Assembly (NCBI GenBank): GCA_963703125.1
Contig: OY969790.1
Coordinates: 1,488,001 to 1,552,000, forward strand
Direction of reading: 5' to 3'
DNA: 64,000 nucleotides
Source: MFD04716-140 sp963703125
GTDB lineage: Bacteria > Bacteroidota > Bacteroidia > Flavobacteriales > Flavobacteriaceae
A model generated the notes under the pieces. It was not told the DNA's origin, ran no database searches, and saw nothing but the letters and a program-made list of their open reading frames with translations. The position numbers and the translations under genes were made by a program. This document shows positions 1 through 11,059 of the stretch, piece after piece. Each line of letters starts with the position of its first letter. Within the stretch, counting starts at the first letter, position 1.

Positions 1-2
1 CT

Positions 3-3000
3 GTGTTTACTTCTATGTTTTTCTTTTTTAGCTTATTGCTATTTTCAACTGCCAATGCACAAACAACCATCAATGGCACGGTCACTGATGAATCTGGCGG
101 GCCACTGCCAGGAGTAAGTGTGGTTGTGGAAGGTACAACTCAAGGTGCAGTTACCGATTTTGATGGATTATATTCCATATCAACCGATAATTCAAATGCG
201 GTACTTATATTTTCTTACATAGGTTATCTGACTCAAAAAATAACGGCGGGTTCCAATACTACGGTGAATGTCCAGATGCAAGAGGATATTCAAAAATTAG
301 ATGAAGTGGTTGTTGTAGGGTACGGAACCCAGAGAAAAGCTACTTTGACTGGCTCTGTTTCCTCAGTGGGTGGTGAAGCACTGGAAAAATCATCTTCTCC
401 CAACCTTGGAGCGGCACTTGCTGGTAAAGTTGCTGGTCTATACATTGATACAGGTCAAGCTACCCCGGGTGCCGATTCACCTGCTATTAGGGTTAGAGGT
501 ACCAACACATTCAATAATTCCGGTGCTTTGGTAGTAATTGATGGGATTCCGGATCGTGCGGGTGGTATTACGAGGATTAATCCTGCAGATATTGAGACCA
601 TTTCGGTCTTAAAAGATGCTTCTGCGGCCATTTATGGTGCTAGAGCCGCTAACGGAGTTATTTTAGTAACAACCAAACGAGGAAAGGTAGGCGCCCCTAC
701 CGTAAAGATAAATACTACATACGGTTTACAAAGCTTTACTTCTACTCCTGAAATGTTAAAAGGAGCCGAATATATGGACTTGGTGAACGAACTGAACGTT
801 TACAAATTACCAGTATCAGAATGGAACGCCGCCTATGCTGGGAGAGGTGCGCCATATACGCGCGCCGACAACGGCGAAGTAGTGAATCCAACATTTACAA
901 ATGAACGGATTCAAAATACGGCCGCTGGAACTGACCCATGGTTATATCCCGATACGGATTGGATGGATGCTGTTACGACCAAGGGTGCGCCAATTACACG
1001 GCAAAATGCCCAAGTATCAGGTGGTACCGAAGATGTTAGATATCTAGCTTCTTTGGGTCATTTGAGGCAAGATGTCAACTTCAAAAATGCTCCAAAGGGG
1101 TATACCCAGATCGATCTGAGATTAAATTTAGATGCCAAAATAAGTAAATCGCTTAGTCTGGATGTGGGACTCTATTCAAGGCAAGAAGAAAATTATACGG
1201 CGACAAGAGATGCAAATGGTATTTTTGACGACTTGGTTCGCCAATATCCTTGGTTCCCAGCCTTTTGGCCCTCGGGTGAATTGGGCCCGGATATTGAAAA
1301 TGGAAACAACCCTGCGGTGAGGGTGACCGATGGCCCTGGTTATATTGACAGAAGTACCAATTATGTGCAAAGCAACATAGGTTTGACCTATAGAGTTCCA
1401 GGAATTGAGGGACTAGAGCTGAGAGGCAATGTTTCCTATGATAAAACAAATTTTGATTATAAGCAGTGGGACCGCCCTTGGACACTCTACACTTGGGATG
1501 AAGTGAACCGAAATTCAAGCGGTCTAACGCCGGCATCACGCCTTGCCCGGGGATCCAAGTTTGAATCAACAGCATACAACAAGAACGGATATCACCGCAA
1601 CGGTTAACGCATCTTACGAGAAAGACCTTGGCAATCATTACTTTAAATTACTGGGTGGTATTACGCGAGAAGAATCTGAGCAGAGCTTTTTTGGCGCATT
1701 TAGAAGATTCTTTCTATCCAGTGATCTTGCCCAGTTGGATTTAGGGGGCAATGAGGGTCAAAATAGCCAAGGTAATGGATTTGAAATAGCACGTCTTAAC
1801 TACTATGGCCGTTTCAATTATGCGTATAAAGAAAAGTATTTGTTGGAATTCTTATTTAGATATGATGGTTCGTATCTTTTCGCAAGGGAAAATCGCTTTG
1901 GTTTCTTCCCAGGAGCCTCCGCAGGATGGGTTGTTTCTGAAGAGCCGTTCTTTAAAAAATCAGTCCCTTTCATAGATTATTTTAAACTAAGGGGCTCTTA
2001 TGGGCAATTAGGAAACGATAACGTAAACGCATTTCAATACATTTCTACTTATGAGCTATCTGCAACAGGCCTAGGTCCCGTGGTGTCAACTGCCTATGAA
2101 ACTAAAGTAGCCAACCCCGATGTTTCGTGGGAAACTGCTACATCCGTAAACTATGGTTTTGACTTACGCTTTTTGGACAATCACGTGTCCTTAGGCCTAG
2201 ATATTTATAATAATACAAGAAAGGACATATTGACCGTACCGTCAAAAACATTGCCCCAGTATAGTGGTATTCCGGCACCTTCACTCAATATCGGGGAATT
2301 TGAAAACAAGGGGTATGAAATAACCGTGGGGCTTAATGGGGGACAACAAGATGGTTTCAATTATAATTTCTCGTTCAATTATAGTGATTCCAATAATAAA
2401 TTGTTATTCTTTGATGAACCAGGTTTACCAGATCGCCCATGGCAGCTTGAAACCGGTGGAGAGATTGGCAGACCTCTTCTTTATAGTTTTGACGGAGTTT
2501 TCAGAACACAGGCCGAAATTGATGCTGAGCCTTTGGACTATAGCGATGTAACTGGTGGTCTTGTCCGTTGAAACCTGGGGACGCTAGGGTCAAGGATATT
2601 AGCGGTAATGGGAAAATTGGCCCTGAGGATAAAATCCGAACCGGTGGGAGTGCATTTGCAGATACGCAATTCGGTTTGAACACGGCTTTAAACTATAAAA
2701 ATATAGATTTTAATATGTACTGGTTGGGAGCTACTGGTGGGTACAGTAACTACGAATGGAGCTTTATGTCGGGTACACTTGCCAATGTGCAGCGCGATGT
2801 TCGTGATCGAGCATGGTCCCTTAACAACATAAATGCACCGTTACCTAGATTGGCGGATCGGGGAGATCAATGGTATTCTGGTCAGACCGATGGCTATCTT
2901 CTTACACGTAACTTCGCACGTTTGAAAACTTTGGAGGTGGGTTATAGCTTTAATGACGGACCTTATTTCTAAGTTCGGTGCTAAAAGTCTACGTTTATCG

Positions 3001-3198
3001 GTATCGGGAACCAATTTAATTACCATAACCGATTATCCTTTTGACCCGGAAGTGCTTCAGATCAGCAATAGTGATTTGGCAAATAATGGTGTCGATCAAG
3101 ATGGTGGTACACAAGGTATCAGTGGGGGACGAGAAGTTAACGGGGGTATTTATCCCATGTTGAAAACAATCAATTTTGGATTGCAGATAACTTTTTAA
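3..3198 (+). pseudogene. SusC/RagA-family TonB-dependent outer-membrane receptor, three frameshifts
   Basis: SusC proteins form the outer-membrane beta-barrel that imports oligosaccharides or peptides with a SusD lid, energised by TonB. A hydrophobic signal ends in TANAQ. A carboxypeptidase-D-like domain follows (residues ~20-95), then the LDEVVVVGYGTQ plug motif (~100) and barrel sequence to a C-terminal LQITF. The frame breaks three times. There is an extra G in the GGGG run at 1549-1552. One base is missing near 2566-2570, just before the KPGDARVKD motif. There is an extra G at 2958-2959. Removing these gives 1065 continuous codons, a normal SusC length. The first codon is GTG at the window edge, so the true start may lie upstream. 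The product is truncated if the lesions are real; they may be consensus errors. Family assignment is secure, substrate unknown. Confidence 0.9.
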
Positions 3199-3237
3199 AA
3201 TAAAAATTGCTATTATTAACTATATAAACATTTTAAT

Positions 3238-5106
3238 ATGAAAGAGAATTTTCTAAAAATCATTCCCTTGATGATCATAGGCTTACTTATGGTAGGCTGT
3301 AATGATGATTTCTTGGAGACAACACCGCTCACCGAGGTAGGTGATGTTAGTGTTTGGTCGGATGCGAAACTGGCGGAAGCGGCAGTTCTGGATTTGTACC
3401 AAGGAACTTGGGCCGGTACCCTAACAAGGGAGGAAACTACCGATGCCTTTACCGATAATGCGGTGTTTACGCACCCGGGGCGTGGTGTAGATGGGTATAC
3501 CGAGGGGAAAATGAACCCTGCCGGAAACTTTATGGATATGCAATGGTTCAGTTGGGTAGAACTATACCCATTCATCAGGAGTGCAAATGTGGCCATTCAA
3601 AAACTGACAGCAAATGAAGCGGGATTTGAAGACGCATTTGTCCAACAACTTTTAGGGGAGGCTTACTACATGAGAGGCTACTTTTACTGCCAACTTATGA
3701 GACAATTTGGTGGGGTAGTCTTATTGACGGAGCCCCTGACCCTTGATAGTGAAGCCAACAATCCTAGAGGTACTTTCGAAGAAACTGTGAATTTGATAAT
3801 TTCAGATTTGGATCAAGCCATTACACTTTTGGCAGATGCACCGGTTAGCAAGTCCAGAGCACACAGGATTACAGCATTGGCAATGAAATCGAGAGTCCTG
3901 ACCCACGTGGCCAGTGACCTTTACGAGCCTTCGAAGGCTTCAAGTGTCTCGACTATTGCATCCTATGCACACCCCGAATTAATTGGCTGAACCAGTGGTT
4001 CGCAGACCCAAAGATGGGCAACCGCAAAAGCCGCATCAAAGGCTCTTTTAGATGCAACTACAGGTTATAAATTAGACTATTCGGCTCCCGCTTCCAAAGA
4101 GGAAGCCATTCAAAACTATGTAGATATTTTCCTTGATGGTGACCAAAACCAAGACTATATTTGGGGAAGGTCAGTGGAAGAATTCGGATTCAATTCACGA
4201 ACTTATGAGGGTGGAGACGATTGGTCGCAGGGACCTGGTATGGTTGCTCTTTATCATGGCCCGAATGGGTACCACGAATGGGCAGGAACCAGCCCTACCG
4301 AGGCATTGGTTTCTAAATATGATTTGGAAGATGGCACTAAATTCGACTGGAATAACCCAGCGCACGCAGCTGCGCCTTATGCTGCGAGGGAAGCTCGCTT
4401 TTATGCCACTATCCTATATGATGGGGCACCTTGGAAAGACCGCACCGATGACGTTGTTAAGTTTGATAACTTCAATGAGCTTCAAACCGGTTATTACACC
4501 TTTTTAGATGGCACCATTAAAAATGGCGTAGATACCCGACAAGGCCCAGTTGAAGATTGGAACGGTGCCAGAACTGGGTATTATTTTAGGAAATTTGTTG
4601 ATCATCGTGTACCTGCATCTTGGCCTAATGACCTTCAAAAAGTAGATGCTCCTTATATTAGATACTCAGAAGTATTGTTGAATTATGTAGAAGCCAGCAT
4701 CAACACAAATGATGAAGGAGAAGCGAAATTGTGGTTGAATAAATTACGATTTAGAAATGGATTACCAGAAGTAACGGCCTCTGGGTCTGATTTGTTGGAG
4801 CTATACAAAAGAGAACGCGACAAGGAACTGGTAAATGAAGATGCAAGGTTATTTGATATGAAGCGCTGGTTGGAAGGCCCATATTCGTTGAATAAACAAG
4901 TACAACAAATATTGATACAAGCAACTCAAAAGCCCGGTACCACCGTAACGGACTATAGGTATGACCCCACAAAATGGACTTACGTATACAAGCCAACTAA
5001 TATTGTATTTGAGAATAGGGTCTGGCAAGATAAAGTATATTTTATGCCTATTAAACAAGAAGAGATTGATAAGGATCCCTCCTTAATTCAGAACCCTGGT
5101 TACTAG
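3238..5106 (+). pseudogene. SusD/RagB-family lipoprotein with one in-frame TGA
   Basis: SusD is the surface-exposed substrate-binding lid of the SusC channel. The lipoprotein signal ends LMVGC (Cys ~21), and SusD-type text follows (YYMRGYFYCQLMRQFGG; C-terminal VYFMPIKQEEIDKDPSLIQNPGY). A TGA at 3988-3990 interrupts after HPELIG. The same frame stays open on both sides, reading TSGSQTQRW immediately after, and the whole is 623 codons including the final stop, a normal SusD length. Only one codon is wrong; Trp (TGG) is one base away, although Tyr is also plausible at this position. It follows SusC by 39 bases, as in a classic pair. It is either a nonsense mutation or a base-call error. Confidence 0.9.
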
Positions 5107-5135
5107 GCAAATAGATAGTTTTTAATTGTTAATTT

Positions 5136-5176
5136 GAATAACCCTTAGCATAAGTTTGCGGGGTTATTCTTATTTT
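5136..5176 (+). terminator. Rho-independent terminator after the SusCD pair
   Basis: Perfect 9-base arms GAATAACCC (5136-5144) and GGGTTATTC (5161-5169) enclose a 16-base loop and are followed by TTATTTT. It lies 30 bases after the SusD stop and ahead of the next gene, so the VCBS gene probably has its own promoter or depends on read-through. Confidence 0.7.
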
Positions 5177-5208
5177 AGGGATGTTTTGAAAATATTTATA
5201 TAATACAA

Positions 5209-8200
5209 ATGCGAAGAATAGTACATATCATTGTTTTAGTCATTTTTTTCATCTCATGTGAAAAGAAACCTACCACACTTTTTTCTAAACTTGATGCCGC
5301 CTCAACTGGCATCGAATTCTCCAATACCTTAACAGAGACCCACAAGAACAACTATTTCACAAATCCTTATATGTACTTAGGCGGGGGCGTTTCTGTTGGA
5401 GATATTAACAATGATGGCCTAGAAGACATATATTTTACCGGGAACATGGTTCCCAATAGGCTCTATTTGAACAAAGGTGACTTAAAATTTGAGGATATAT
5501 CAGAAAGCGCAGGGGTTTTAGGTGATGATCGATGGTATTCAGGCACTACTTTTGTTGATATTAACCAAGACGGCTATCTTGATATTTATTGTTCGGTGGG
5601 TGGTAAACAGGGTCCCAATAACAACGTCCTCTATATAAATAACACTGATAATACTTTTACTGAAAGGGCATCCGAATATGGTATAGATAGCGATGGTATT
5701 AACAAACAATCGACCTTCTTTGATTATGACAAAGACGGTGATTTAGATCTTTATATCATTACCTACCCTCCAACCAGTTTTATAGCGCCGGTAGAGTATT
5801 ATCATTATATGCTAACAAATCATCCCTCGGAAGATTCCGATAAATTATTCCGTAATGACAACGGACATTTTACCGATGTTACCGAAGCAGCGGGATTAAG
5901 TTCCTTTGGTTTGAGTTTAGGTGTTGTCGCCTCCGATGTGAACAATGATGGTTATGAAGATTTATATATTTCGAATGATTTTAATGCACCTGATTTTCTA
6001 TTTATTAACAACCAAGATGGTACATTTACTAATCAAATTGATGCCAGCCTACAGCAAACGTCCTTCTTTGGCATGGGTGCGGACATTGCAGATTTCAATA
6101 ACGACGGTTTCATGGACATTTTTCAGTTGGATATGTCCGCCGAGGACAATTTCCGATCAAAGGCCAATATGTCATCCATGGATGCAGCCGTCTTTTATAA
6201 GGCCGTAGATCTTGGATTGGGGCATCAGAACATGCACAATTCCCTGCAATTGAACAATGGCAATGCAGAAGGCGAACTTCCCTTGTTCAGCAATGTATCC
6301 CGCTTAGCCGGGGTCTCTTCCACTGATTGGAGCTGGGGTGCGTTACTTGCCGATTTCGACAATGATGGCTGGAAGGACTTGTTTGTTACCAATGGTATAA
6401 GACGAGATGTCAATAACAAAGACTTTTATGCCAAGTATCGCACGTTTTTTGACGAATTGGAAAAAGCACCAGAGTCTGAGAATAAAGAAGAGAAAGTTGG
6501 ACTCCTAAAGTACCTCGAAGAACTACCTTCTGAAAAATTGAGTAACTATATGTTTCAAAACAATCGTGATCTTACTTTTTCCAAAAAATCGGAAGAATGG
6601 GGATTTGATGAAAAGACATTTTCAAACGGGGTCGCCTATTCCGATTTGGATAATGACGGTGATCTAGATTTAATTATCAACAACCTAGAGGAAACTGCCA
6701 GTGTTTATAGAAATAACAGTGCTGAGGGAAACCAAATAACAATTGATCTCAAAGGAAAAAACAAAGTGCTTCCCAATGGTAGTAAGGTGTCAATTTATAC
6801 ATCCGAAGGTATGCAAGTTCAAGAATATAATCCTGTTCGTGGTTATTTGTCTTCCGTTTCCCCACTACTACATTTTGGGTTGGGGAACTCAACCAAGATA
6901 GATAGCATCATGGTTCGCTGGTCCAATGGCAAATCCTCTAAATTAGTCGATATTTCATCCAATCAGAAACTGACCATTGCATATGACGAGACCAAAGGTT
7001 TTACCTCCCTAAAAAGTCGTTCTATTGTCAATGATTTTCCCAAAAATTTCCAAACGATTGACATTGACAGTACCAATATGTTCAAGCACCGTGAGAATCC
7101 CTTTAATGATTTTGCAGCGGAAATACTTTTGCCCCATAAAAATTCTACTTTGGGACCTGCGCTTGCTGTCGGAGATTTGAATGGGGATGGCCTAGATGAC
7201 TATGTCGTAGGAGGTTCAACAGGTCAACCGACTGCCATCTACGTTCAAAATACAAATGGTGATTTTGAGATATTGAGTATTCCTGACTTGCTCGAAGATC
7301 AATATCATGAAGATTTGGGTATTTTGATTTTTGATGCGGATAGCGATGGTGATAACGATATATACATCGCCAGTGGAGGAAATGAATACGAAGCAAATTC
7401 AGGGGCTTATGAAGATCGACTTTACGAAAACGTTGGTAAGAATTCATTCAAACGGGACAAGGATGCCCTTCCCAACTTAAAAACAAGTGGTCTGAACGTA
7501 ACAGCCTCGGATATTGATCATGATGGCGATTTGGACCTATTTGTGGGTGGTCGTTTAATACCAAAAAAATACCCCTACCCTGCCGATTCCTACATTTTGG
7601 AAAATGTCGGTAATGAAAAGGGAGCAAAATTTGTGAACGTTACCAAAAAAGTACTACCAGAATTAACCTCTTTGGGCTTAGTAACCGCCTCAATATGGGC
7701 AGACTTTGATAAGGACGGCTGGGATGACCTGATAGTTGTAGGTGAATGGATGCCAATTAAATTCTTTAAAAATAATAAGGGTATTTTCGAGAACGTTTCT
7801 GAAAATTATATAAAAGGGAATACATCAGGATGGTGGTTTGACATTCAAAAAGGTGATTTTGATAACGATGGTGATGAAGACCTTATAGTTGGGAATTTAG
7901 GAAAAAATTATAAATACCAAGCACGTGAAAAAGCGCCATTTAAAGTGTATTTAAATGACTTTGATGGGAATGACCGTTCTGATATTGTTTTAAGTTATAA
8001 AAAAGGGGAAACAGAATTTCCGGTTCGAGGCCGGCAATGTTCATCACAGCAAATGCCTGCCATTAAAAATAAGTTTAAGGATTATAATTCATTTGCCAGT
8101 GCCAATTTGAAGCAGATATATACACCAGAAATGTTGGATAAATCATTAAGTTATGAGATTACTTCGTTTGCCAGTATTTATCTTGAAAACAATAATGGAA

Positions 8201-8529
8201 CTTTTACGGCTAAACCCCTGCCTCAATTAGCCCAGTTATCAAGTATTAATAAGTTCGTTGTAGATGATATTAATGGCGATGGTAATTTAGATGTTGTTCT
8301 GGCTGGTAACCTTTATAATTCCGAAGCTGAAACACCTCGGAACGATGCTAGTTTTGGGTTATACCTTGAAGGAAATGGCAAAGGAGAATTTACAGCTAAG
8401 ACCATGTTGGAATCGGGCTTGAAAATTGTCGGTGATGTACGGGGTATGAACCTTTTAACAAGAAAAGGGGAAAAACATATTTTAGTGGCGAAAAATGACG
8501 ATTGGACCCAATTGATTAAAGTGCAGTAA
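5209..8529 (+). CDS. VCBS/FG-GAP repeat lipoprotein with ASPIC/UnbV domain (CRTAC1-like)
   Basis: A 1106-residue exported lipoprotein (signal ...FFISCEKK, Cys ~17). At least thirteen calcium-binding FG-GAP/VCBS loops of the type DxNxDGxxDIYF are spread along the protein (for example DINNDGLEDIYF, DFDNDGWKDLFV, DLDNDGDLDLII, DIDHDGDLDLFV), consistent with two tandem beta-propellers. Between them (~510-600) sits an ASPIC/UnbV-type segment ending LLHFGLGNSTKIDSIMVRWSNG. Such proteins commonly follow SusCD pairs in marine Bacteroidota and are thought to be surface binding proteins; the ligand is unknown. Unlike the pair upstream, this gene is intact. ATG at 5209 directly precedes the signal peptide. 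Confidence 0.88.
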   Translation: MRRIVHIIVLVIFFISCEKKPTTLFSKLDAASTGIEFSNTLTETHKNNYFTNPYMYLGGGVSVGDINNDGLEDIYFTGNMVPNRLYLNKGDLKFEDISESAGVLGDDRWYSGTTFVDINQDGYLDIYCSVGGKQGPNNNVLYINNTDNTFTERASEYGIDSDGINKQSTFFDYDKDGDLDLYIITYPPTSFIAPVEYYHYMLTNHPSEDSDKLFRNDNGHFTDVTEAAGLSSFGLSLGVVASDVNNDGYEDLYISNDFNAPDFLFINNQDGTFTNQIDASLQQTSFFGMGADIADFNNDGFMDIFQLDMSAEDNFRSKANMSSMDAAVFYKAVDLGLGHQNMHNSLQLNNGNAEGELPLFSNVSRLAGVSSTDWSWGALLADFDNDGWKDLFVTNGIRRDVNNKDFYAKYRTFFDELEKAPESENKEEKVGLLKYLEELPSEKLSNYMFQNNRDLTFSKKSEEWGFDEKTFSNGVAYSDLDNDGDLDLIINNLEETASVYRNNSAEGNQITIDLKGKNKVLPNGSKVSIYTSEGMQVQEYNPVRGYLSSVSPLLHFGLGNSTKIDSIMVRWSNGKSSKLVDISSNQKLTIAYDETKGFTSLKSRSIVNDFPKNFQTIDIDSTNMFKHRENPFNDFAAEILLPHKNSTLGPALAVGDLNGDGLDDYVVGGSTGQPTAIYVQNTNGDFEILSIPDLLEDQYHEDLGILIFDADSDGDNDIYIASGGNEYEANSGAYEDRLYENVGKNSFKRDKDALPNLKTSGLNVTASDIDHDGDLDLFVGGRLIPKKYPYPADSYILENVGNEKGAKFVNVTKKVLPELTSLGLVTASIWADFDKDGWDDLIVVGEWMPIKFFKNNKGIFENVSENYIKGNTSGWWFDIQKGDFDNDGDEDLIVGNLGKNYKYQAREKAPFKVYLNDFDGNDRSDIVLSYKKGETEFPVRGRQCSSQQMPAIKNKFKDYNSFASANLKQIYTPEMLDKSLSYEITSFASIYLENNNGTFTAKPLPQLAQLSSINKFVVDDINGDGNLDVVLAGNLYNSEAETPRNDASFGLYLEGNGKGEFTAKTMLESGLKIVGDVRGMNLLTRKGEKHILVAKNDDWTQLIKVQ

Positions 8530-8555
8530 AATCAAGGTTTGGATTATCATAGATT

Positions 8556-9761
8556 TTAGGGATATATCCCGATTAGATGTGTCCTAATATAGAAAGAAGT
8601 TTCCAAGCTATCCTTTTCTACCTGTGCTTTCATAGAATTTGAAGGCATTAGTGGCATGTGACAAGCAATGCAATTGTTGTCGTTTTCCAACCTTAGGGAT
8701 TCCTCGGAAGCACATACCATTGTATTCATATTATGACAACTCATACATTTCTGATTGAAAACTTCGGTATTGCCCCTTTGATTTTTGTGAGGGTCATGAC
8801 ACGTAGCACAATTCATTACTTCAGAATTTATGAAGCATTTACTTCTACTAAGTAATCTATATTGATTACCATGAACGTCAGGAATGTCATCACTTGACGA
8901 GGCCGGAATTTCAGAATATTCATCCAAATTTTCTCCCGTAAGAAATGAAAACGAACTCTTATCATATAAATTATTCCTCCGCCCCGAATGGCATTGGGCA
9001 CAAACATCCAAATTTTGTTTTCTTGTCAATGAACCCATTTTTAGCATAAACATAGGCTCTTTTGCCTCTGGATTATTTTTATGGTAGGTAACATGCTTTT
9101 CCGAAGGCCTGTGGCATCTTTCGCAATCCACACCGTAAACAATGGTTTCTCTATTGTATTGATTTTGACTTTGTTGGGCATTACTATTCTCAATAAATGT
9201 AAAATGGCATTGTAAACAGGCATTCCTAATTGGCCTTTCAAGAAAATAATCGGGGTAGCCCGGGCTGTTGATCCAACTATCATTCGGGGTGTAATAGGAT
9301 GTCTGAAGCTGAAACAGATGGTCATCTTGCCAAGTGAGGTAGGATTGCCCCCTTACGCCTGAACCTATTACAATATCAAATTTTGCCGGTGGAATTGAAA
9401 TATTTCTGTTTTTTATAACGGTGTGTTGATAAAACAACTCGCCCTCTTTCTCCATCTCAAATTTTACATCCTTCAAGTCCAAAATATTGAGTCCTTCATC
9501 AAAATGACCTAGCATATTTTCAGCATTCGCAACGCCAGAAGTTTTGAAATGAGCGGTTTCCATAAAATTCTTGTAAATATCGGCATGACATTCACTGCAG
9601 ACCATAGAACCCACATAGTGCTCCCCACTTTGATGCGTGGCAAGAATTTGAAGGTCAAAGTAAGCCGTCTTCACTTTCCCATATTTTATCTGGAATATGA
9701 TGTAGCATCCCAACAATATAATAAGAACTGCTAAAACATATAGGTAGGATTTTTTACTCAT
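8556..9761 (-). CDS. Membrane-anchored seven-heme c-type cytochrome (cytochrome c554-like)
   Basis: A 401-residue protein with an N-terminal membrane anchor (residues ~6-25) and seven CXXCH heme-attachment motifs: CSECH, CLQCH, CERCH, CAQCH, CATCH, CMSCH and CIACH. The spacing and the text 'EHYVGSMVCSECH' resemble the cytochrome c554/multiheme family found beside CRTAC1-type genes. It probably carries electrons on the outer face of the inner membrane or in the periplasm; donor and acceptor cannot be told from sequence. It is convergent with the VCBS gene, leaving 26 bases between stops and no strong hairpin. Confidence 0.85.
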   Translation of the reverse strand: MSKKSYLYVLAVLIILLGCYIIFQIKYGKVKTAYFDLQILATHQSGEHYVGSMVCSECHADIYKNFMETAHFKTSGVANAENMLGHFDEGLNILDLKDVKFEMEKEGELFYQHTVIKNRNISIPPAKFDIVIGSGVRGQSYLTWQDDHLFQLQTSYYTPNDSWINSPGYPDYFLERPIRNACLQCHFTFIENSNAQQSQNQYNRETIVYGVDCERCHRPSEKHVTYHKNNPEAKEPMFMLKMGSLTRKQNLDVCAQCHSGRRNNLYDKSSFSFLTGENLDEYSEIPASSSDDIPDVHGNQYRLLSRSKCFINSEVMNCATCHDPHKNQRGNTEVFNQKCMSCHNMNTMVCASEESLRLENDNNCIACHMPLMPSNSMKAQVEKDSLETSFYIRTHLIGIYP

Positions 9762-9925
9762 GGTTGAGGCTATATCTATATTTTAAATATACGGAACAAT
9801 AACCTAATGGTCTGAAACAACAGATTAAATTCCCTTGGATCAGAATAATATTTTGAGTTTAAATTAATGTCCAAAACTACCATACTTGGTTCCGAAGAAA
9901 AGCTAAAAAACAGGTTCCATCAAGA

Positions 9926-10900
9926 TTACACCACCCTTTTTAGCAAGCGCTCCCCAAATTTTCGAAGCGTCTCTTTATTCTCATCAGATATATCGAGCCT
10001 GTCCAAAAAATCAAATGCTTTTAAGGTATAATTTTCTATTTCTTGTATCGTTAACCCCGCCGCACCCGTTTTTTGAAAGAGTTCTTTGATTGCGCTTATT
10101 TTAGCTGATGAATCAATTGGTTTTATGGAAAATAAATCGATTAGGTCTCTTCTCTGGACAGAATTTGCCACTTCAAGCGCCTTCAAGTAAATAAATGTTT
10201 TTTTATTTTGGACGATGTCCCCTCCAACCTGTTTGCCAAAAGTGGCTGGGTCCCCAAAAGCATCTAAGTAGTCATCTTGAAGCTGAAAAGCAATTCCCAA
10301 GTTTTTACCAAATTCATAGATAGTATTTTGTTCGTTTTCAGGTGCATCTGCAATAATTGCACCCATTTTAAGTGCTGCCGCGAGCAAGACCGCCGTTTTA
10401 AATTCTATCATTTTCAAATATTCTGAAATGGTCACATCGTCCCTTACTTCAAAATCAACATCATATTGCTGCCCTTCACAGACCTTAATAGCTGTTTTAC
10501 TAAATAATCGGGCCAACTTTCTAAAGGTTTCGCCCTCATAGCTTTCAAATAATTGATAGGCGGTTATTAGCATAGCATCCCCAGAAAGTATTCCAGTATT
10601 AATGTCCCACTTTTCATGTACCGTGGCCTTACCCCTTCTTAAAGGAGCTGCATCCATAATATCGTCATGAACAAGGGAAAAATTATGAAAAATCTCGACG
10701 GCCAAGGCGGCATCCAAAGCACTGTGATACTCCTTTCCGAAAATTTCGGTTGTCATTAAGGTCAGGATAGGCCGAAGTCTTTTTCCTCCGAGCCCAAGAA
10801 TATAAGAAATTGGCTCATATAGATTAATTGGCTCCTTAGTCCCCATCTTATCGTTTAGGTGCGAAATGAATTGAGTGCCATACTCTTCTATGGAATGCAT
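9926..10900 (-). CDS. Polyprenyl (geranylgeranyl/farnesyl-type) diphosphate synthase
   Basis: A trans-prenyltransferase that condenses isopentenyl diphosphate with allylic diphosphates in the cytoplasm, supplying quinone or carotenoid precursors. At 324 residues it is of usual size. GGKRLRP (~35) binds isopentenyl diphosphate; the two aspartate motifs DDIMD (~78) and DDYLD (~210) bind magnesium. Product chain length cannot be fixed from sequence. It is a single gene with 164 bases before the cytochrome gene; dxs, elsewhere in this window, makes its building blocks. Confidence 0.9.
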   Translation of the reverse strand: MHSIEEYGTQFISHLNDKMGTKEPINLYEPISYILGLGGKRLRPILTLMTTEIFGKEYHSALDAALAVEIFHNFSLVHDDIMDAAPLRRGKATVHEKWDINTGILSGDAMLITAYQLFESYEGETFRKLARLFSKTAIKVCEGQQYDVDFEVRDDVTISEYLKMIEFKTAVLLAAALKMGAIIADAPENEQNTIYEFGKNLGIAFQLQDDYLDAFGDPATFGKQVGGDIVQNKKTFIYLKALEVANSVQRRDLIDLFSIKPIDSSAKISAIKELFQKTGAAGLTIQEIENYTLKAFDFLDRLDISDENKETLRKFGERLLKRVV

Positions 10901-11030
10901 ACAGACATTTTTTTCAAAAATACACCCATTTTAACAAAGACTAACACTTCATTTTCTCCGAAACAAATCAATTTATATTAAAAAAAGCGTCCAAAAAATG
11001 CAATAGATTTGAAAACCTTCGTCTTTATTA

Positions 11031-11057
11031 TTGAAGACTTGACCAAAAGTAGCTTTG
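11031..11057 (+). promoter_or_regulatory. Bacteroidota-type promoter, TTG-N16-TAGCTTTG
   Basis: TTG at 11031-11033 and TAGCTTTG at 11050-11057 fit the -33/-7 consensus (TTTG and TAnnTTTG). The sigma-factor ATG begins only two bases after the -7 element, so transcription would begin at or inside the start codon. Either the mRNA is leaderless or the match is fortuitous. Confidence 0.35.
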
Positions 11058-11059
11058 GA

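Noticed and set aside
1153..1638. A 161-codon open frame antisense to SusC
   Set aside because: It lies opposite clear SusC coding sequence; the translation has no recognisable features.
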